From the NCBI RefSeq assembly GCF_029953305.1, contig NZ_JASBAN010000001.1:2039001-2103000 (forward strand): a stretch of 64,000 nt of DNA, read 5' to 3'. Positions 38,260-47,420 of this stretch are shown one piece after another; the first letter of the stretch is position 1, and each line of letters begins with the position of its first letter. Under the pieces are notes generated by a model. It ran no database searches, was not told the DNA's origin, and saw only the letters and a list, made by a program, of their open reading frames with translations. Source of the stretch: Commensalibacter nepenthis. GTDB taxonomy: Bacteria > Pseudomonadota > Alphaproteobacteria > Acetobacterales > Acetobacteraceae. A program made the position numbers and the translations under genes.

Positions 38260-39390
38260 ATGATGGTGAGTAATACGATCTCGTTTCTTGATTTAAAAAA
38301 ACAACAACTACGTTTGGGAAATGCGGTTAAAAATCGTGTGGCTCAAGTATTATCTCATTGTCAGTTTATTTTAGGACCAGAAGTTCAGGAATTAGAAGAA
38401 CGACTAGCACTTTATGTTGGGGCTAAATTTTGTATTGGAGTTTCCTCGGGAACGGATGCGATACAAATTGCTTTGATGGCGGAAAATATTGGTGCGGGCG
38501 ATGCTGTTTTCCTTCCTGCTTTTACTTATACGGCCACGGCCGAGGTTCCTTTGGTCTTGGGGGCAACGCCAGTATTTGTTGATATTGACCCAGAGACTTT
38601 TCAAATTGATCCAACTCATCTAAGGTTATGTATTAAAAAAATTCGTGACGAAGGTAAATTAACTCCAAGAGCTATTATTGGTGTGGATTTATTCGGACAG
38701 CCTGCGCCTTGGGATATTTTGCGACAAATCGCCCAACAAGAACAATTATTTTTGTTAGATGATTGCGCACAGTCTTTCGGAGGGATGTATCAAGGTCATA
38801 AACTTGGTACTGAGGCAGATGCAACCGTTACGTCTTTCTTTCCATCCAAACCTTTTGGTGGGTATGGAGATGGTGGCGCAATTTTTACCAATGATCCAGA
38901 AAAAGCCGAAATTTATCGTTCGTTGAGAAGTCACGGAGAGGGTAAAACACGTTATCAAGTATTAAGGACGGGAATGAATGGTCGTTTAGATACCATCCAA
39001 GCGGCTGTGTTATTGGCTAAACTCGATTTCTTTGATGCAGAACTTACCAGACGAGAAGAAATTGCTTGTTTATATGACCAACATTTGGCCTCTGTTGTTC
39101 AAGTGCCAGTCAGAGTGCCTCACAGTCAAAGCGCATGGGCAATTTATTCAATTTTATTGCCAGATGAACATGCTAGAACAGAGTTACAAAATAAATTAAA
39201 AGAACACAATATTGCCACAGCCATTTATTACCCTTTGCCTCTGCATCAACAACCTGCTTATTGTAATTCCCATGATGGCAGTGTATTACCTGTTTCAGAA
39301 AGAATATCTAAACAAATATTGGCATTACCTATTCATCCAGAATTAACCGATGAAGAGGTTTTACAAATCATTCATGCCATCAAAGGATAA
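38260..39390 (+). CDS. DegT/DnrJ/EryC1/StrS-family sugar aminotransferase
   Basis: This PLP enzyme adds an amino group to a keto sugar nucleotide. The 376-residue protein has SSGTDAIQIALMA near residue 66 (cofactor phosphate binding), the DDCAQSFGG region with the PLP-contacting Asp, and SFFPSKPFGGYGDGGAIFT, whose Lys forms the internal aldimine. With the 4,6-dehydratase upstream it could make a UDP-4-amino-4,6-dideoxy sugar. Two ATGs (38260, 38263) are possible; AAAAGAGAA precedes them. An anchored protein follows after 12 bases. Confidence 0.92.
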   Translation: MMVSNTISFLDLKKQQLRLGNAVKNRVAQVLSHCQFILGPEVQELEERLALYVGAKFCIGVSSGTDAIQIALMAENIGAGDAVFLPAFTYTATAEVPLVLGATPVFVDIDPETFQIDPTHLRLCIKKIRDEGKLTPRAIIGVDLFGQPAPWDILRQIAQQEQLFLLDDCAQSFGGMYQGHKLGTEADATVTSFFPSKPFGGYGDGGAIFTNDPEKAEIYRSLRSHGEGKTRYQVLRTGMNGRLDTIQAAVLLAKLDFFDAELTRREEIACLYDQHLASVVQVPVRVPHSQSAWAIYSILLPDEHARTELQNKLKEHNIATAIYYPLPLHQQPAYCNSHDGSVLPVSERISKQILALPIHPELTDEEVLQIIHAIKG

Positions 39391-39402
39391 AGGCTTTGTG
39401 CA

Positions 39403-39909
39403 ATGCGTAAACAGAATATTATTTTAACCTCAGGTTTAATTTTTTGTGTTGTGGTCGTATTCGCTATATGGCTGATGGTGCGTAAAGAACTAACGCCCGT
39501 TACATTTTCACCCGTCGTTAATGCGGAGCTGATTGTTGGACCGTTACATAAAAAACGTGTTTTGACACCAGATGAGCTGAAAATCGTTCAAGATTGGATT
39601 AAAAAGAACGAAAAAGGGTGGGGGCCTTTGCATCGTAATCCACCTTCTACGGGGGATGTAGAAATTCACTTTAATCAGAATATTGATTTAAAAGATTACG
39701 CTGATAAACCAAAAGATCAACAACCTCGTCCTTTCACATTGGTATTATGGTTGGGGATCAGCCAAGCGGATTGGAATAGTAAAGTCTTTTATGAAGTATC
39801 AAATCCAGATGGCAGCAAAGTGTTCTTAAAGACTTGTGAGGATAAAGATTTTGCCCCTTTAAGAAAGTTAGTCGATCAATATGATTACCAAAGGACTTTA
39901 TTTCCATAA
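39403..39909 (+). CDS. Signal-anchored protein of unknown function
   Basis: The 168-residue protein has an N-terminal membrane anchor at residues 7-26 (ILTSGLIFCVVVVFAIWLMV) and a soluble domain of about 140 residues with LTPDELKIVQDWIKKNEKGWGP and DWNSKVFYEVSNPDGSK. No family is recognised. Spacing of 12 bases from the aminotransferase suggests co-transcription. A terminator follows directly. The periplasmic location is inferred from the anchor. Confidence 0.75.
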   Translation: MRKQNIILTSGLIFCVVVVFAIWLMVRKELTPVTFSPVVNAELIVGPLHKKRVLTPDELKIVQDWIKKNEKGWGPLHRNPPSTGDVEIHFNQNIDLKDYADKPKDQQPRPFTLVLWLGISQADWNSKVFYEVSNPDGSKVFLKTCEDKDFAPLRKLVDQYDYQRTLFP

Positions 39910-39918
39910 TATGGATTA

Positions 39919-39946
39919 AAAAAAGGGCTGTAAAAGCCCTTTTTTA
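39919..39946. terminator. Rho-independent terminator, bidirectional
   Basis: AAAAAAGGGCT and AGCCCTTTTTT form a stem around GTAAA, with A and T runs on both sides. It separates the convergent anchored-protein and ABC-F genes. Confidence 0.9.
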
Positions 39947-39954
39947 TTGTTGTT

Positions 39955-41850
39955 TTAATTATCTGATTCAGCTTCTTCTAATTCACTGTGGAGTTCAAGC
40001 CATAACTCTTCAGCATCAGCTTGTTTCTTTTGAAAATCAGAGAGCTTTATTTGAATAGCTTTCATTTCTTCGGCGGTGGCAGAGCTATAAAAATTAACAT
40101 CAGAAAGTTTTTCTTCTAGTTTGAGAATTTCAGTCGCACATTTGCTCATGATCTTTTCAGCATCTTTGATTTTGCTGCGTAAAGGTTGAAGTAATTTACG
40201 CTTTTCAGCTCTGTCTTTGCGGGCTTCTTTTTGAGAGCCTGATCCTGAATTATTATCTGTTTTAGATTGTTGATTGGCTTCTTTACGTTGAGTATCTAGC
40301 CATTGGCGATATTCTTGGATATCCCCATCAAATGGAGCAACGGTTCCATTATTGACTAACCATAAACGATCAGCAACCAATTCAATCAATCGTGCATCAT
40401 GAGAGATTAAAATTACCGCGCCATTAAAAGCAGACAGGGCATGAACGAGGGATTCTTTGGCATCTAAATCCAAATGGTTGGTCGGTTCATCTAATAATAA
40501 AATATTGGGATTATGGCGTGTGGCTAATGCCAATACTAATCTTGCTTTTTCACCACCAGACAAGGATTTGACCTTTGTATCAACACGATCGGCATCCAAT
40601 CCAAATCGTGCCAACTGTCCCCGTAGCTCTGTTTGAGTGGCTTTGGGTAATGCCGTTTGTATATGCTCTAATGGCGTATGTTCTGGCACAAGATCTTCAA
40701 GTTGATGTTGTGCAAAGTAACCTACAGATAATTTGGAATTATTTTGAATAGTTCCTTCAAAAGGTTTCAACCTTCCTGCAATCAGTTTGATAAAGGTTGA
40801 TTTACCATTTCCATTTGCACCGAGCAAAGCGATACGATCATCAGGATCGATACGCAAAGAAATATTGGATAGAATTGTTCTGTCTCCATATCCTGCTTTG
40901 ACTTGTTGCAATGTAATTAATGGTGGGGGCAGTTCTATGGGTTGTGGGAATTCAAAATGAATAGGAGTTTCTTCAACAATTGCTTGTAAAGGAGGAAGCT
41001 TTTCAAGTGCTTTTAATCGTGCTTGTGCTTGGCGTGCTTTGGTTGCTTTGGCTCTGAAACGATCAACAAAAGATTGCATATGCGCGCGTTTAGCTGCAGT
41101 TTTTTCGACCTCTCTATTTTGCTGTAAAGCTTTTTCATTTTTAATACGGATGAATTCTTCATATCCACCAACAGTCAAAGAAAGTTTTCTTTGATGAAGA
41201 TGGGCAATGGCATTAACAGATTGATCGAGCAAATTACGGTCATGACTGACGATTAATGCACTGCCTGAAAAATTTTCTAACCAAGATTCTAACCACAAGG
41301 TAGCTTCTAAATCTAAATGGTTGGTCGGTTCATCCAATAATAATAGGTCAGGATTTAAAAATAATGTGCTGGCCAAAGCCACACGCATCCGCCATCCACC
41401 AGAAAAGTCAGAAACAGGACGTTGTTGGTTTTCTTCATTAAATCCTAATCCTGCTAAAATAACAGCGGCACGGGCAGGGGCACTGTCGGCATTAATGGCA
41501 ATTAGACGTTCGTGAATTTCTGCTAGTCGATAGCCATCTTGGATGGTTTCTGCTTCATGCAAGAGACTCGCACGTTCTTGATCTGCGGCTAACACGGTAT
41601 CAATCAATGATGATGGACCTGAGGGGGCTTCTTGTTTGACGCGTGCCATTCTGATTCGGCTGGGGATTAAGATTTCACCATCGTCAATTGGCATGTCCCC
41701 TGCGATGGCTGCCAGTAAAGTTGATTTTCCTGTGCCATTGCGACCTACTAAGCCCACTTTTTGACCATTTTCAATGGTTAAAGAGGCATTTTCCAAAAGA
41801 GGACGACCGAAAATTCGAAGCGTTAAATTATTGATAACCAGAGTGCTCAC
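39955..41850 (-). CDS. ABC-F family ATPase (Uup/YheS-like)
   Basis: ABC-F proteins bind the ribosome rather than a transporter. The 631-residue protein has two ATPase domains without membrane segments. Domain 1 has GRNGTGKST, SGGWRMR and LLLDEPTNHLD; domain 2 has GANGNGKST, LSGGEKARL and again LLLDEPTNHLD. A basic linker lies between them (FRAKATKARQAQARLKALEK). The C-terminus is a charged coiled coil of about 90 residues. The start is a GTG at 41850 (MSTLVINNLTLR); the open frame runs 22 codons further upstream but encodes an unrelated hydrophobic stretch. It is divergent from ndk. Confidence 0.92.
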   Translation of the reverse strand: MSTLVINNLTLRIFGRPLLENASLTIENGQKVGLVGRNGTGKSTLLAAIAGDMPIDDGEILIPSRIRMARVKQEAPSGPSSLIDTVLAADQERASLLHEAETIQDGYRLAEIHERLIAINADSAPARAAVILAGLGFNEENQQRPVSDFSGGWRMRVALASTLFLNPDLLLLDEPTNHLDLEATLWLESWLENFSGSALIVSHDRNLLDQSVNAIAHLHQRKLSLTVGGYEEFIRIKNEKALQQNREVEKTAAKRAHMQSFVDRFRAKATKARQAQARLKALEKLPPLQAIVEETPIHFEFPQPIELPPPLITLQQVKAGYGDRTILSNISLRIDPDDRIALLGANGNGKSTFIKLIAGRLKPFEGTIQNNSKLSVGYFAQHQLEDLVPEHTPLEHIQTALPKATQTELRGQLARFGLDADRVDTKVKSLSGGEKARLVLALATRHNPNILLLDEPTNHLDLDAKESLVHALSAFNGAVILISHDARLIELVADRLWLVNNGTVAPFDGDIQEYRQWLDTQRKEANQQSKTDNNSGSGSQKEARKDRAEKRKLLQPLRSKIKDAEKIMSKCATEILKLEEKLSDVNFYSSATAEEMKAIQIKLSDFQKKQADAEELWLELHSELEEAESDN

Positions 41851-41974
41851 AGCGTTGCCCGTGTAAAATAGTAAAAAAATGATCGACAAAATAATAAAAT
41901 TTCTTTTATTTACCAATAACGCTCTTCATTTACAAAGAATGATTTGCTTTATATCGAAACAAGGAAAATATATC

Positions 41975-42397
41975 ATGGCTATTCAAAGAACATTATCAAT
42001 TTTAAAACCAGATGCAACCCGTCGTAACTTAACAGGCAAAATTAATGCGGTTATCGAAGGTACAGGTCTTAAAATCGTTGCTCAAAAACGCTTACAATTA
42101 ACTCAAGCTCAAGCAGAAGCATTTTATGCGGTTCATAAAGAACGTCCATTCTTTGGTGAGCTCGTCTCTTTCATGATTAGTGGTCCAGTTGTTGTGCAAG
42201 TTTTGGAAGGCGAAGACGCAGTTCAAAAAAACCGTGATATCATGGGCGCAACCAACCCAAAAGATGCAGCACCACACACCGTACGTGCTCAATTTGCTGA
42301 ATCAATTGAAGCAAACTCTGTTCATGGTTCTGATTCTGCTGAAAATGCAGTAAATGAAATTAAATTCTTTTTTGCTGAAATCGAAATTAACGCTTAA
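41975..42397 (+). CDS. ndk: Nucleoside diphosphate kinase
   Basis: Ndk equalises nucleoside triphosphate pools. The 140-residue protein starts [18 protein letters not shown] and has the phospho-His in [11 protein letters not shown] near residue 117. AAGGAAAATATATC precedes the ATG at 41975; the frame is open further upstream without homology. Length matches the family. A terminator follows. Confidence 0.97.
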   Translation: MAIQRTLSILKPDATRRNLTGKINAVIEGTGLKIVAQKRLQLTQAQAEAFYAVHKERPFFGELVSFMISGPVVVQVLEGEDAVQKNRDIMGATNPKDAAPHTVRAQFAESIEANSVHGSDSAENAVNEIKFFFAEIEINA

Positions 42398-42425
42398 TTA
42401 TTTCGTTAAATAATTTTGATATTTT

Positions 42426-42457
42426 AAAGAGCTGTAAGGAAACTTGCAGCTCTTTTT
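42426..42457 (+). terminator. Rho-independent terminator of ndk
   Basis: AAAGAGCTGTAAG pairs with CTTGCAGCTCTTT (one G-U pair) around a GAAA loop, followed by T-rich sequence. Confidence 0.9.
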
Positions 42458-42612
42458 GTATTGAAAATAAAACTTTTGATCGAATAGAGAAAAAATTATA
42501 AGTTGTTTTTTAGTAGGATTTATATCGTTTATATTATTTTTTTGTTTAATTAACTTTATAAAATAATGTATAATTATTCGTAATAATAAATCAACAAAGG
42601 GTTATAAATCTA

Positions 42613-44775
42613 ATGGATGAACAACACTCAACACAATCCATCATTCAATATGCAGAAGATGGTCAAATTATTATTAATAATGGTAGTACATACGATGTTA
42701 TGTATAATAAGACGGTTAGTAATGTTCAGATTAATAGTGGAGGGACGCTAAACGTTAACGCAGGCAGTGCTGTTCATATTTTAATTAATGGTGGTACACA
42801 AAGTGTTACTGGTGCAGGTGGGTATACGTCTGATGTAACGATTAATAATGGTGGGTCTCAATATATTGCAGGTACAATCGCAGAGAATGTCGTTATTAAT
42901 AGTGGAGGAAAACAAGATGTTAATGTTTATGGTAACGCTACTAATGTAATTATTAATAATGGTGGTAAACAAACTGTTAGTGGAGTGGGAAAAAAGACTG
43001 CTAGTGTTGATTCTGTTACCATTAATAGTGGTGGTGAACAATATATTGGCCTTGCAGGATCTGCTAGCGATACGATAATTGATGGCGGAATACAATATGT
43101 TTACGATGGAGGATATGCTTATAATACGACGATTAATAGTGGTGGAATACAATATGTTTCAGCTGGAGCTATGGTTACAAATACAACTATTAATAGTGGT
43201 GGTAGGCTTGAACCGGGTAGTGCTAGCTGGGGCGGGAATAATGAAAAGGTAACCTTTACAAATATTACGGTAAATAGTGGTGGCACCTTAGTTACTGGGG
43301 GTGCTATCTTAGAGGGTGTTATTACTTTAAATGAGGGGGCAACAGTTGATCTTGGTTTCCAGACATCAAGTGATGCTACACTTAATTTGGTTGGTAAAGG
43401 TAGTCATACAATTATCGTAACGTATGACGGATTAAACAAAGTATACGACCTACCCATCGAGGGATTCCAAGGAGGAAATGGAGTAGATAGCGATCGTATT
43501 GTATTCGAAGGTCTGGAAAATTATCCAATTGCTAGTATGGATTATACTGATGGTAATGGAAAGGCTAGTGATGATTATGTTACTATTCATTTTGCTTCTA
43601 ACGGTTATATGACTCTCCATATTGTTGGTATCAAACAAATGGGTTTTAGTATTAGCCAGGCAAGTGATGGTTCTTTTATTGGCACTGCGGGTGATCATTC
43701 TGGCGAGCCGCCGTGTTTCCTTGCTGGTTCAATGATTAAAATTCCTGGAGGAGAAATTGCCGTTGAGGCGCTGTCAATTGGTGATAAAATTTGCACCTTT
43801 GATTGGAAAAAAAATAAAAAAGCAATACGCTCTATTTGTTGGATAGGAAGCAACATTGTGGTTGTTCAACCTCATCTTTCTGATGATAAAGCTGGGTATC
43901 CTGTGCGTATTCATAAAGATGCCATTGCTGATGGGGTTCCTTACAAAGATTTATTGATTACGGCAGAACATTGTTTATTTTTTGATGGCAAGTTTATTCC
44001 AGTGCGTATGTTGGTCAATGGAACCAGTATTTGCTATGATTACTCAATAACACAATATACGTATTATCATATCGAAACCAAGAGACATTCCGTAATTTGG
44101 GCAGATGGTATGCTAACCGAAAGTTATTTGGATACAGTAAATCATAAAGGATTCAGGCAACATGGTCAGTTTGCTATATTAGACGTAAATTCAAAAGTGA
44201 AAGACTGGGAGCATGACTCTGCGGCACCTCTGATGGTTGATCGTGCTTATGTAGAACCTCTTTATCATCAAATTGCACAACGTGCTTTTGATATGGGGTT
44301 TGTAAAGGAAAAAGGATTATCATTAACAACAGATTCTGACTTTCACCTTGTTACCGATTGTGGGGAGAGTATTTATCCACAATTTGATGGAAAAGATAAA
44401 TATATCTTTGTGTTAACAGAAAATATTTGCAAGGTTTATTTGAAATCAAGAACCAGTCGTCCTTGTGATACGATTGGACCTTTTGTCGATGATCGTCGTC
44501 AATTGGGATTATTGGTTGGGAATATCACCCTTTTATCTTTTGATAAAGAAAACAAAATTCAACCTTATGAAATTACAAGTCATTTAACTGAACAAAATCT
44601 TGCTGGATGGGGTGTGATAGAGCCAACTTCTTGCCGTTGGACACATGGCAATGCAGAGTTGGATATTTCACTTCGCAACAATCAAAAAAGAGCTTTGATT
44701 ATACAGGTTATTTCTTCTAATGCTTATGTTATCTCAGACCAAAATGATATGTTGGATATTAAAAAAATAGCTTAA
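42613..44775 (+). CDS. AIDA-type repeat protein with Hint_2 (Hedgehog/intein) domain
   Basis: The 720-residue protein has three parts. Residues about 15-240 hold roughly nine AIDA-type repeats of about 20 residues built on TINSGG-x-Q-x-V, predicted to form a beta-helix as in autotransporter adhesins. Residues about 240-365 form a linker region. A Hint_2 domain begins at Cys368 (PPCFLAGSMIKIPGGEIAVE) and includes ALSIGDKICTF, LLITAEHCLFFDGKFIPVRML and YYHIETKRHSVIWADGMLTESYLD. The last 190 residues are unrecognised. No signal peptide and no C-terminal beta-barrel are visible, so the export route is unknown. Similar repeat-Hint proteins occur in Acetobacteraceae. It stands alone, followed by a hairpin. 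Confidence 0.85.
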   Translation: MDEQHSTQSIIQYAEDGQIIINNGSTYDVMYNKTVSNVQINSGGTLNVNAGSAVHILINGGTQSVTGAGGYTSDVTINNGGSQYIAGTIAENVVINSGGKQDVNVYGNATNVIINNGGKQTVSGVGKKTASVDSVTINSGGEQYIGLAGSASDTIIDGGIQYVYDGGYAYNTTINSGGIQYVSAGAMVTNTTINSGGRLEPGSASWGGNNEKVTFTNITVNSGGTLVTGGAILEGVITLNEGATVDLGFQTSSDATLNLVGKGSHTIIVTYDGLNKVYDLPIEGFQGGNGVDSDRIVFEGLENYPIASMDYTDGNGKASDDYVTIHFASNGYMTLHIVGIKQMGFSISQASDGSFIGTAGDHSGEPPCFLAGSMIKIPGGEIAVEALSIGDKICTFDWKKNKKAIRSICWIGSNIVVVQPHLSDDKAGYPVRIHKDAIADGVPYKDLLITAEHCLFFDGKFIPVRMLVNGTSICYDYSITQYTYYHIETKRHSVIWADGMLTESYLDTVNHKGFRQHGQFAILDVNSKVKDWEHDSAAPLMVDRAYVEPLYHQIAQRAFDMGFVKEKGLSLTTDSDFHLVTDCGESIYPQFDGKDKYIFVLTENICKVYLKSRTSRPCDTIGPFVDDRRQLGLLVGNITLLSFDKENKIQPYEITSHLTEQNLAGWGVIEPTSCRWTHGNAELDISLRNNQKRALIIQVISSNAYVISDQNDMLDIKKIA
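42700..43300 (+). repeat. In-gene tandem repeats encoding AIDA-type beta-helix turns
   Basis: The core ATTAATAGTGGTGG and close variants recur about every 50-75 bases, each coding for INSGG or INNGG. Copies are diverged between the cores. Such repeats can change number by recombination. Confidence 0.8.
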
Positions 44776-44798
44776 TTATGTTATATTTGTAATGTTTA

Positions 44799-44830
44799 TA
44801 CTCCTAAACGAGATTGTTGTTTTAGGAGTA
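44799..44830 (+). terminator. Hairpin after the Hint protein gene
   Basis: TACTCCTAAA (44799-44808) pairs with TTTAGGAGTA (44821-44830), followed by TCTTAATATAAATTTTTT. It lies 24 bases after the stop codon. Confidence 0.65.
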
Positions 44831-44901
44831 TCTTAATATAAATTTTTTAAGATTATTGTGATTAGTATCTCAGTATTAAACCCATTTTAAATTGTTGGAC
44901 A

Positions 44902-45485
44902 TTATTGAATGGGTTTACTATCTTTTTTATACCTATATTTAGCTTTTTGTAAATCTTTTGGCACACTTGTTTCTGTTTTATATAAAGTTACAAGGTAATA
45001 ATGTATTGAATAATTGTTTTGGTCAGAGATAAAATCTTTATCTATTTCTCGACCTTCAATAATATAAGATTCAAATAAAGAAATTGTTTATACCATAATC
45101 TTGTGCAGAGGCTTTTTGAAAATAATAGCGTGCTTTCTTATAATTTTTTGTTTCATTATAATTATTTGTCGTTTCTCCACATCTTACTCTATACGTTGAA
45201 CTAAGCTAAATGTGTGTGGTTGGATTGTTTTGATTAGCAGCTTGTTGAAATAGTGCTTTGGCTTTTAGATAGTTTTTTTAGGTTTCATTAAACCATCCAT
45301 GTATATGTTGCCTAATTCTAGCGGTGCCTGTGCACATCTTAGGCTTGCTTGTTGTTCTATTTTTTTTAGATGGTCTTATATCATGTTGTGTGATTTTGAT
45401 ATTTTCAGCAACAGCCATTACTGTGAATGAAGCTAGACTGGTGTTAATAATAAATGCGAGGTGTTCAAATAATGATCTTTTTCAT
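44902..45485 (-). pseudogene. Decayed Sel1-like repeat exported protein
   Basis: Joining frames on the minus strand reconstructs one protein. It starts MKKII at 45485, continues in a second frame as a hydrophobic signal-like stretch (LAFIINTSLASFTVMAVA), then shifts to EQQASLRCAQAPLELGNIYMDG, again to YLKAKALFQQAANQNN, passes a TAG, and continues NYKKARYYFQKASAQDYG. A last shift gives SLFESYIIEGREIDKDF and a 60-residue end at TAA (44904-44902). The 'LG.iY..G....Y.KA...fqqAA.q' pattern is the Sel1/TPR repeat. At least four frameshifts and one stop make it inactive. Sel1 proteins often act in envelope or host interaction. Confidence 0.75.
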
Positions 45486-45516
45486 AACATTATTACATTC
45501 AGTAATATTTATAGAA

Positions 45517-45548
45517 AAAGCCCAAGAAAACTAATTTCTTGGGCTTAT
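45517..45548 (-). terminator. Rho-independent terminator of purM-purN
   Basis: AAGCCCAAGAAA and TTTCTTGGGCTT form a 12-bp stem with a 4-base loop. On the minus strand the stem is followed by TTTCTAT, directly after purN. Confidence 0.9.
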
Positions 45549-45552
45549 TTTA

Positions 45553-46170
45553 CTAACCATTAATTAATGCATCAATATTCACATCAGGTTCTTCTTTTCG
45601 TAAAAAGTTTTTCAGAACTTGAGGATAAAGAAGATGTTCTTGCTTTAATAGACGTTTTGCAAGACTGTGTTCTGTATCATTAGGTAAAATTGGAACAACA
45701 GCTTGTCCCAAAATGGGACCTTGATCCATGTCTTCAGTTACAATATGAACGGTACATCCATGGACTTTCATGCCTGCTTTGATGGCTTTGGCATGGGTAT
45801 CTAGACCAGGAAATAACGGTAAAATGCTGGGATGAATATTCAGAATTTTGCCCTCCCAATTATTAATTAGGAACGGTGTTAAAATCCGCATATATCCCGC
45901 CAAGCAAATCGTTGAGATATTATGGGCTTGTAAGGCAGCATCAATCTGGCGTTCATGCGCTTGACGATCTTTGCCGAATTGGTGGTGATCGATCACTAGG
46001 GTTCGGATGCCAGCATTCCGAGCCTTATCCAAACCAGCAGCATCATGATTATTACTGATAACAAGTTCAACAGAGGCAGGAAAAGAAGGTTTTGCGCATG
46101 CGGCAATAAGCGCATCCATATTGCTGCCACGACTACTGATAAGAATGGCGATACGCTCTTTAAAGGACAT
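45553..46170 (-). CDS. purN: Phosphoribosylglycinamide formyltransferase
   Basis: PurN transfers a formyl group from 10-formyl-THF to GAR in purine synthesis. The 205-residue protein has AILISSRGSNMDALI near the start, the folate/catalytic segment LAGYMRILTPFLINNWEGKILNIHPSILPLFPGLDTHAKAI with the Asn-x-His catalytic pair, and GCTVHIVTEDMDQGPILGQ with the catalytic Asp. It lies 18 bases after purM in the same operon. Confidence 0.97.
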   Translation of the reverse strand: MSFKERIAILISSRGSNMDALIAACAKPSFPASVELVISNNHDAAGLDKARNAGIRTLVIDHHQFGKDRQAHERQIDAALQAHNISTICLAGYMRILTPFLINNWEGKILNIHPSILPLFPGLDTHAKAIKAGMKVHGCTVHIVTEDMDQGPILGQAVVPILPNDTEHSLAKRLLKQEHLLYPQVLKNFLRKEEPDVNIDALING

Positions 46171-46188
46171 ATGGTTTTCCTATTTGTA

Positions 46189-47301
46189 TTAATCTGCGTT
46201 TGAATTAAAAGTAAAATCAGGAAGGTCACTAAATGCTACCGTAGGTTCACTCTCAGGGTTTTCGCTGGCGGCGATATGACCAATAACATAGGCCTCGGTA
46301 TCTGTATTGCTTAATAATTCATTCACCGCAGCAACATCTGAAACAATTAAAATCATTCCTATACCACAATTAAATACTTTTAACATTTCTTCGGTGGTGA
46401 CATTGCCTGCTTGTGCTAACCAAGAAAATACTGGTGGCATTGGCCAGCTGTCCCCGTCGATAATTGCAACGCTGCCTTTTGGCATGACACGAGGAAGGTT
46501 CCCTATGATTCCACCGCCTGTGATATGTGCCGCGCCATGCAATAGCCCTGCGTTGTGAAGGGCGATAATAGGTTCGACATAAAGTTTGGTCGGAGCCAAC
46601 AAGGCTTCACCCAAAAGTTGTTCTGTGTCAAAAGGTGCAACATCTTCCCACGCTAGATTTTGAGATTTCACAATTGCACGCACTAAAGAGAACCCATTTG
46701 AATGAGGACCATTAGACGTTAACCCAATGATTTTAGCACCAGGAGCAATATTTTGAGGTAATAATGCATTTCTTTCAACAGCACCAACCGCAAAACCAGC
46801 TAAGTCATAGTGCCCCCGTTGATACATGCCAGGCATTTCAGCAGTTTCACCGCCAATTAATGCACAACCACATGCTTCACAAGCTTGACTGATGCCCGTA
46901 ATAACGCGTTGTGCTTGTTCCAGCTCTAATTTGCCAGTTGCAAAATAGTCTAAGAAAAATAAAGGTTTGGCACCTTGAACGATTAAATCATTAACGCACA
47001 TACCGACAAGGTCAAAACCAAGATTGTCACATAATCCCGTTTCAATGGCGAGAAGGAGTTTTGTACCCACGCCATCTGTTCCAGAAACGAGGATGGGATC
47101 TTTGAAGCCAGCTGCTTTGACATCAAATAAAGCACCGAACCCTCCTAGATTTCCCATAACACCAGCTTGTTTTGTTTTTGAAACTGCTGGTTTGATTGCT
47201 TCGATTAAAGCATCCCCAGCAGCAATATCAACGCCAGATTGGGCATAAGTTGCACCGTTTCCGGTAGAGGGATGTTTGATTTCTGAAGAATCTGAAGTCA
47301 T
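46189..47301 (-). CDS. purM: Phosphoribosylformylglycinamidine cyclo-ligase
   Basis: PurM (AIR synthetase) closes the imidazole ring using ATP. The 370-residue protein has TYAQSGVDIAAGD near residue 18, the ATP-binding VSGTDGVGTKLLLA, CVNDLIVQGAKPLFFLDYFA, and ALIGGETAEMPGMY. Length is normal, with a short extra C-terminus. It is the first gene of purM-purN and is divergent from hdaA over about 120 bases. Confidence 0.97.
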   Translation of the reverse strand: MTSDSSEIKHPSTGNGATYAQSGVDIAAGDALIEAIKPAVSKTKQAGVMGNLGGFGALFDVKAAGFKDPILVSGTDGVGTKLLLAIETGLCDNLGFDLVGMCVNDLIVQGAKPLFFLDYFATGKLELEQAQRVITGISQACEACGCALIGGETAEMPGMYQRGHYDLAGFAVGAVERNALLPQNIAPGAKIIGLTSNGPHSNGFSLVRAIVKSQNLAWEDVAPFDTEQLLGEALLAPTKLYVEPIIALHNAGLLHGAAHITGGGIIGNLPRVMPKGSVAIIDGDSWPMPPVFSWLAQAGNVTTEEMLKVFNCGIGMILIVSDVAAVNELLSNTDTEAYVIGHIAASENPESEPTVAFSDLPDFTFNSNAD

Positions 47302-47420
47302 TATAAGGCAGCCTTTTATCTTTAATGCTTGATAGGTTGATGTTGAATTTGATTATGAATGAATTTTACTTCATATTAAACCTATATTTACGGCAGATAT
47401 GATTTTTGGCAAAGTTAAGA

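Noticed and set aside
42781-43152. Minus-strand Ile/Asn/Ser-rich reading frame opposite the AIDA repeats
   Set aside because: It is the complement of the repeated coding motif, not an independent gene.
42613-43300. CRISPR array
   Set aside because: The repeats lie in one open frame, are diverged and encode a regular protein repeat; spacers are not unique units.
45324-45563. 79-residue plus-strand reading frame near purN
   Set aside because: It is antisense to the reconstructed Sel1 pseudogene and crosses the purN terminator.
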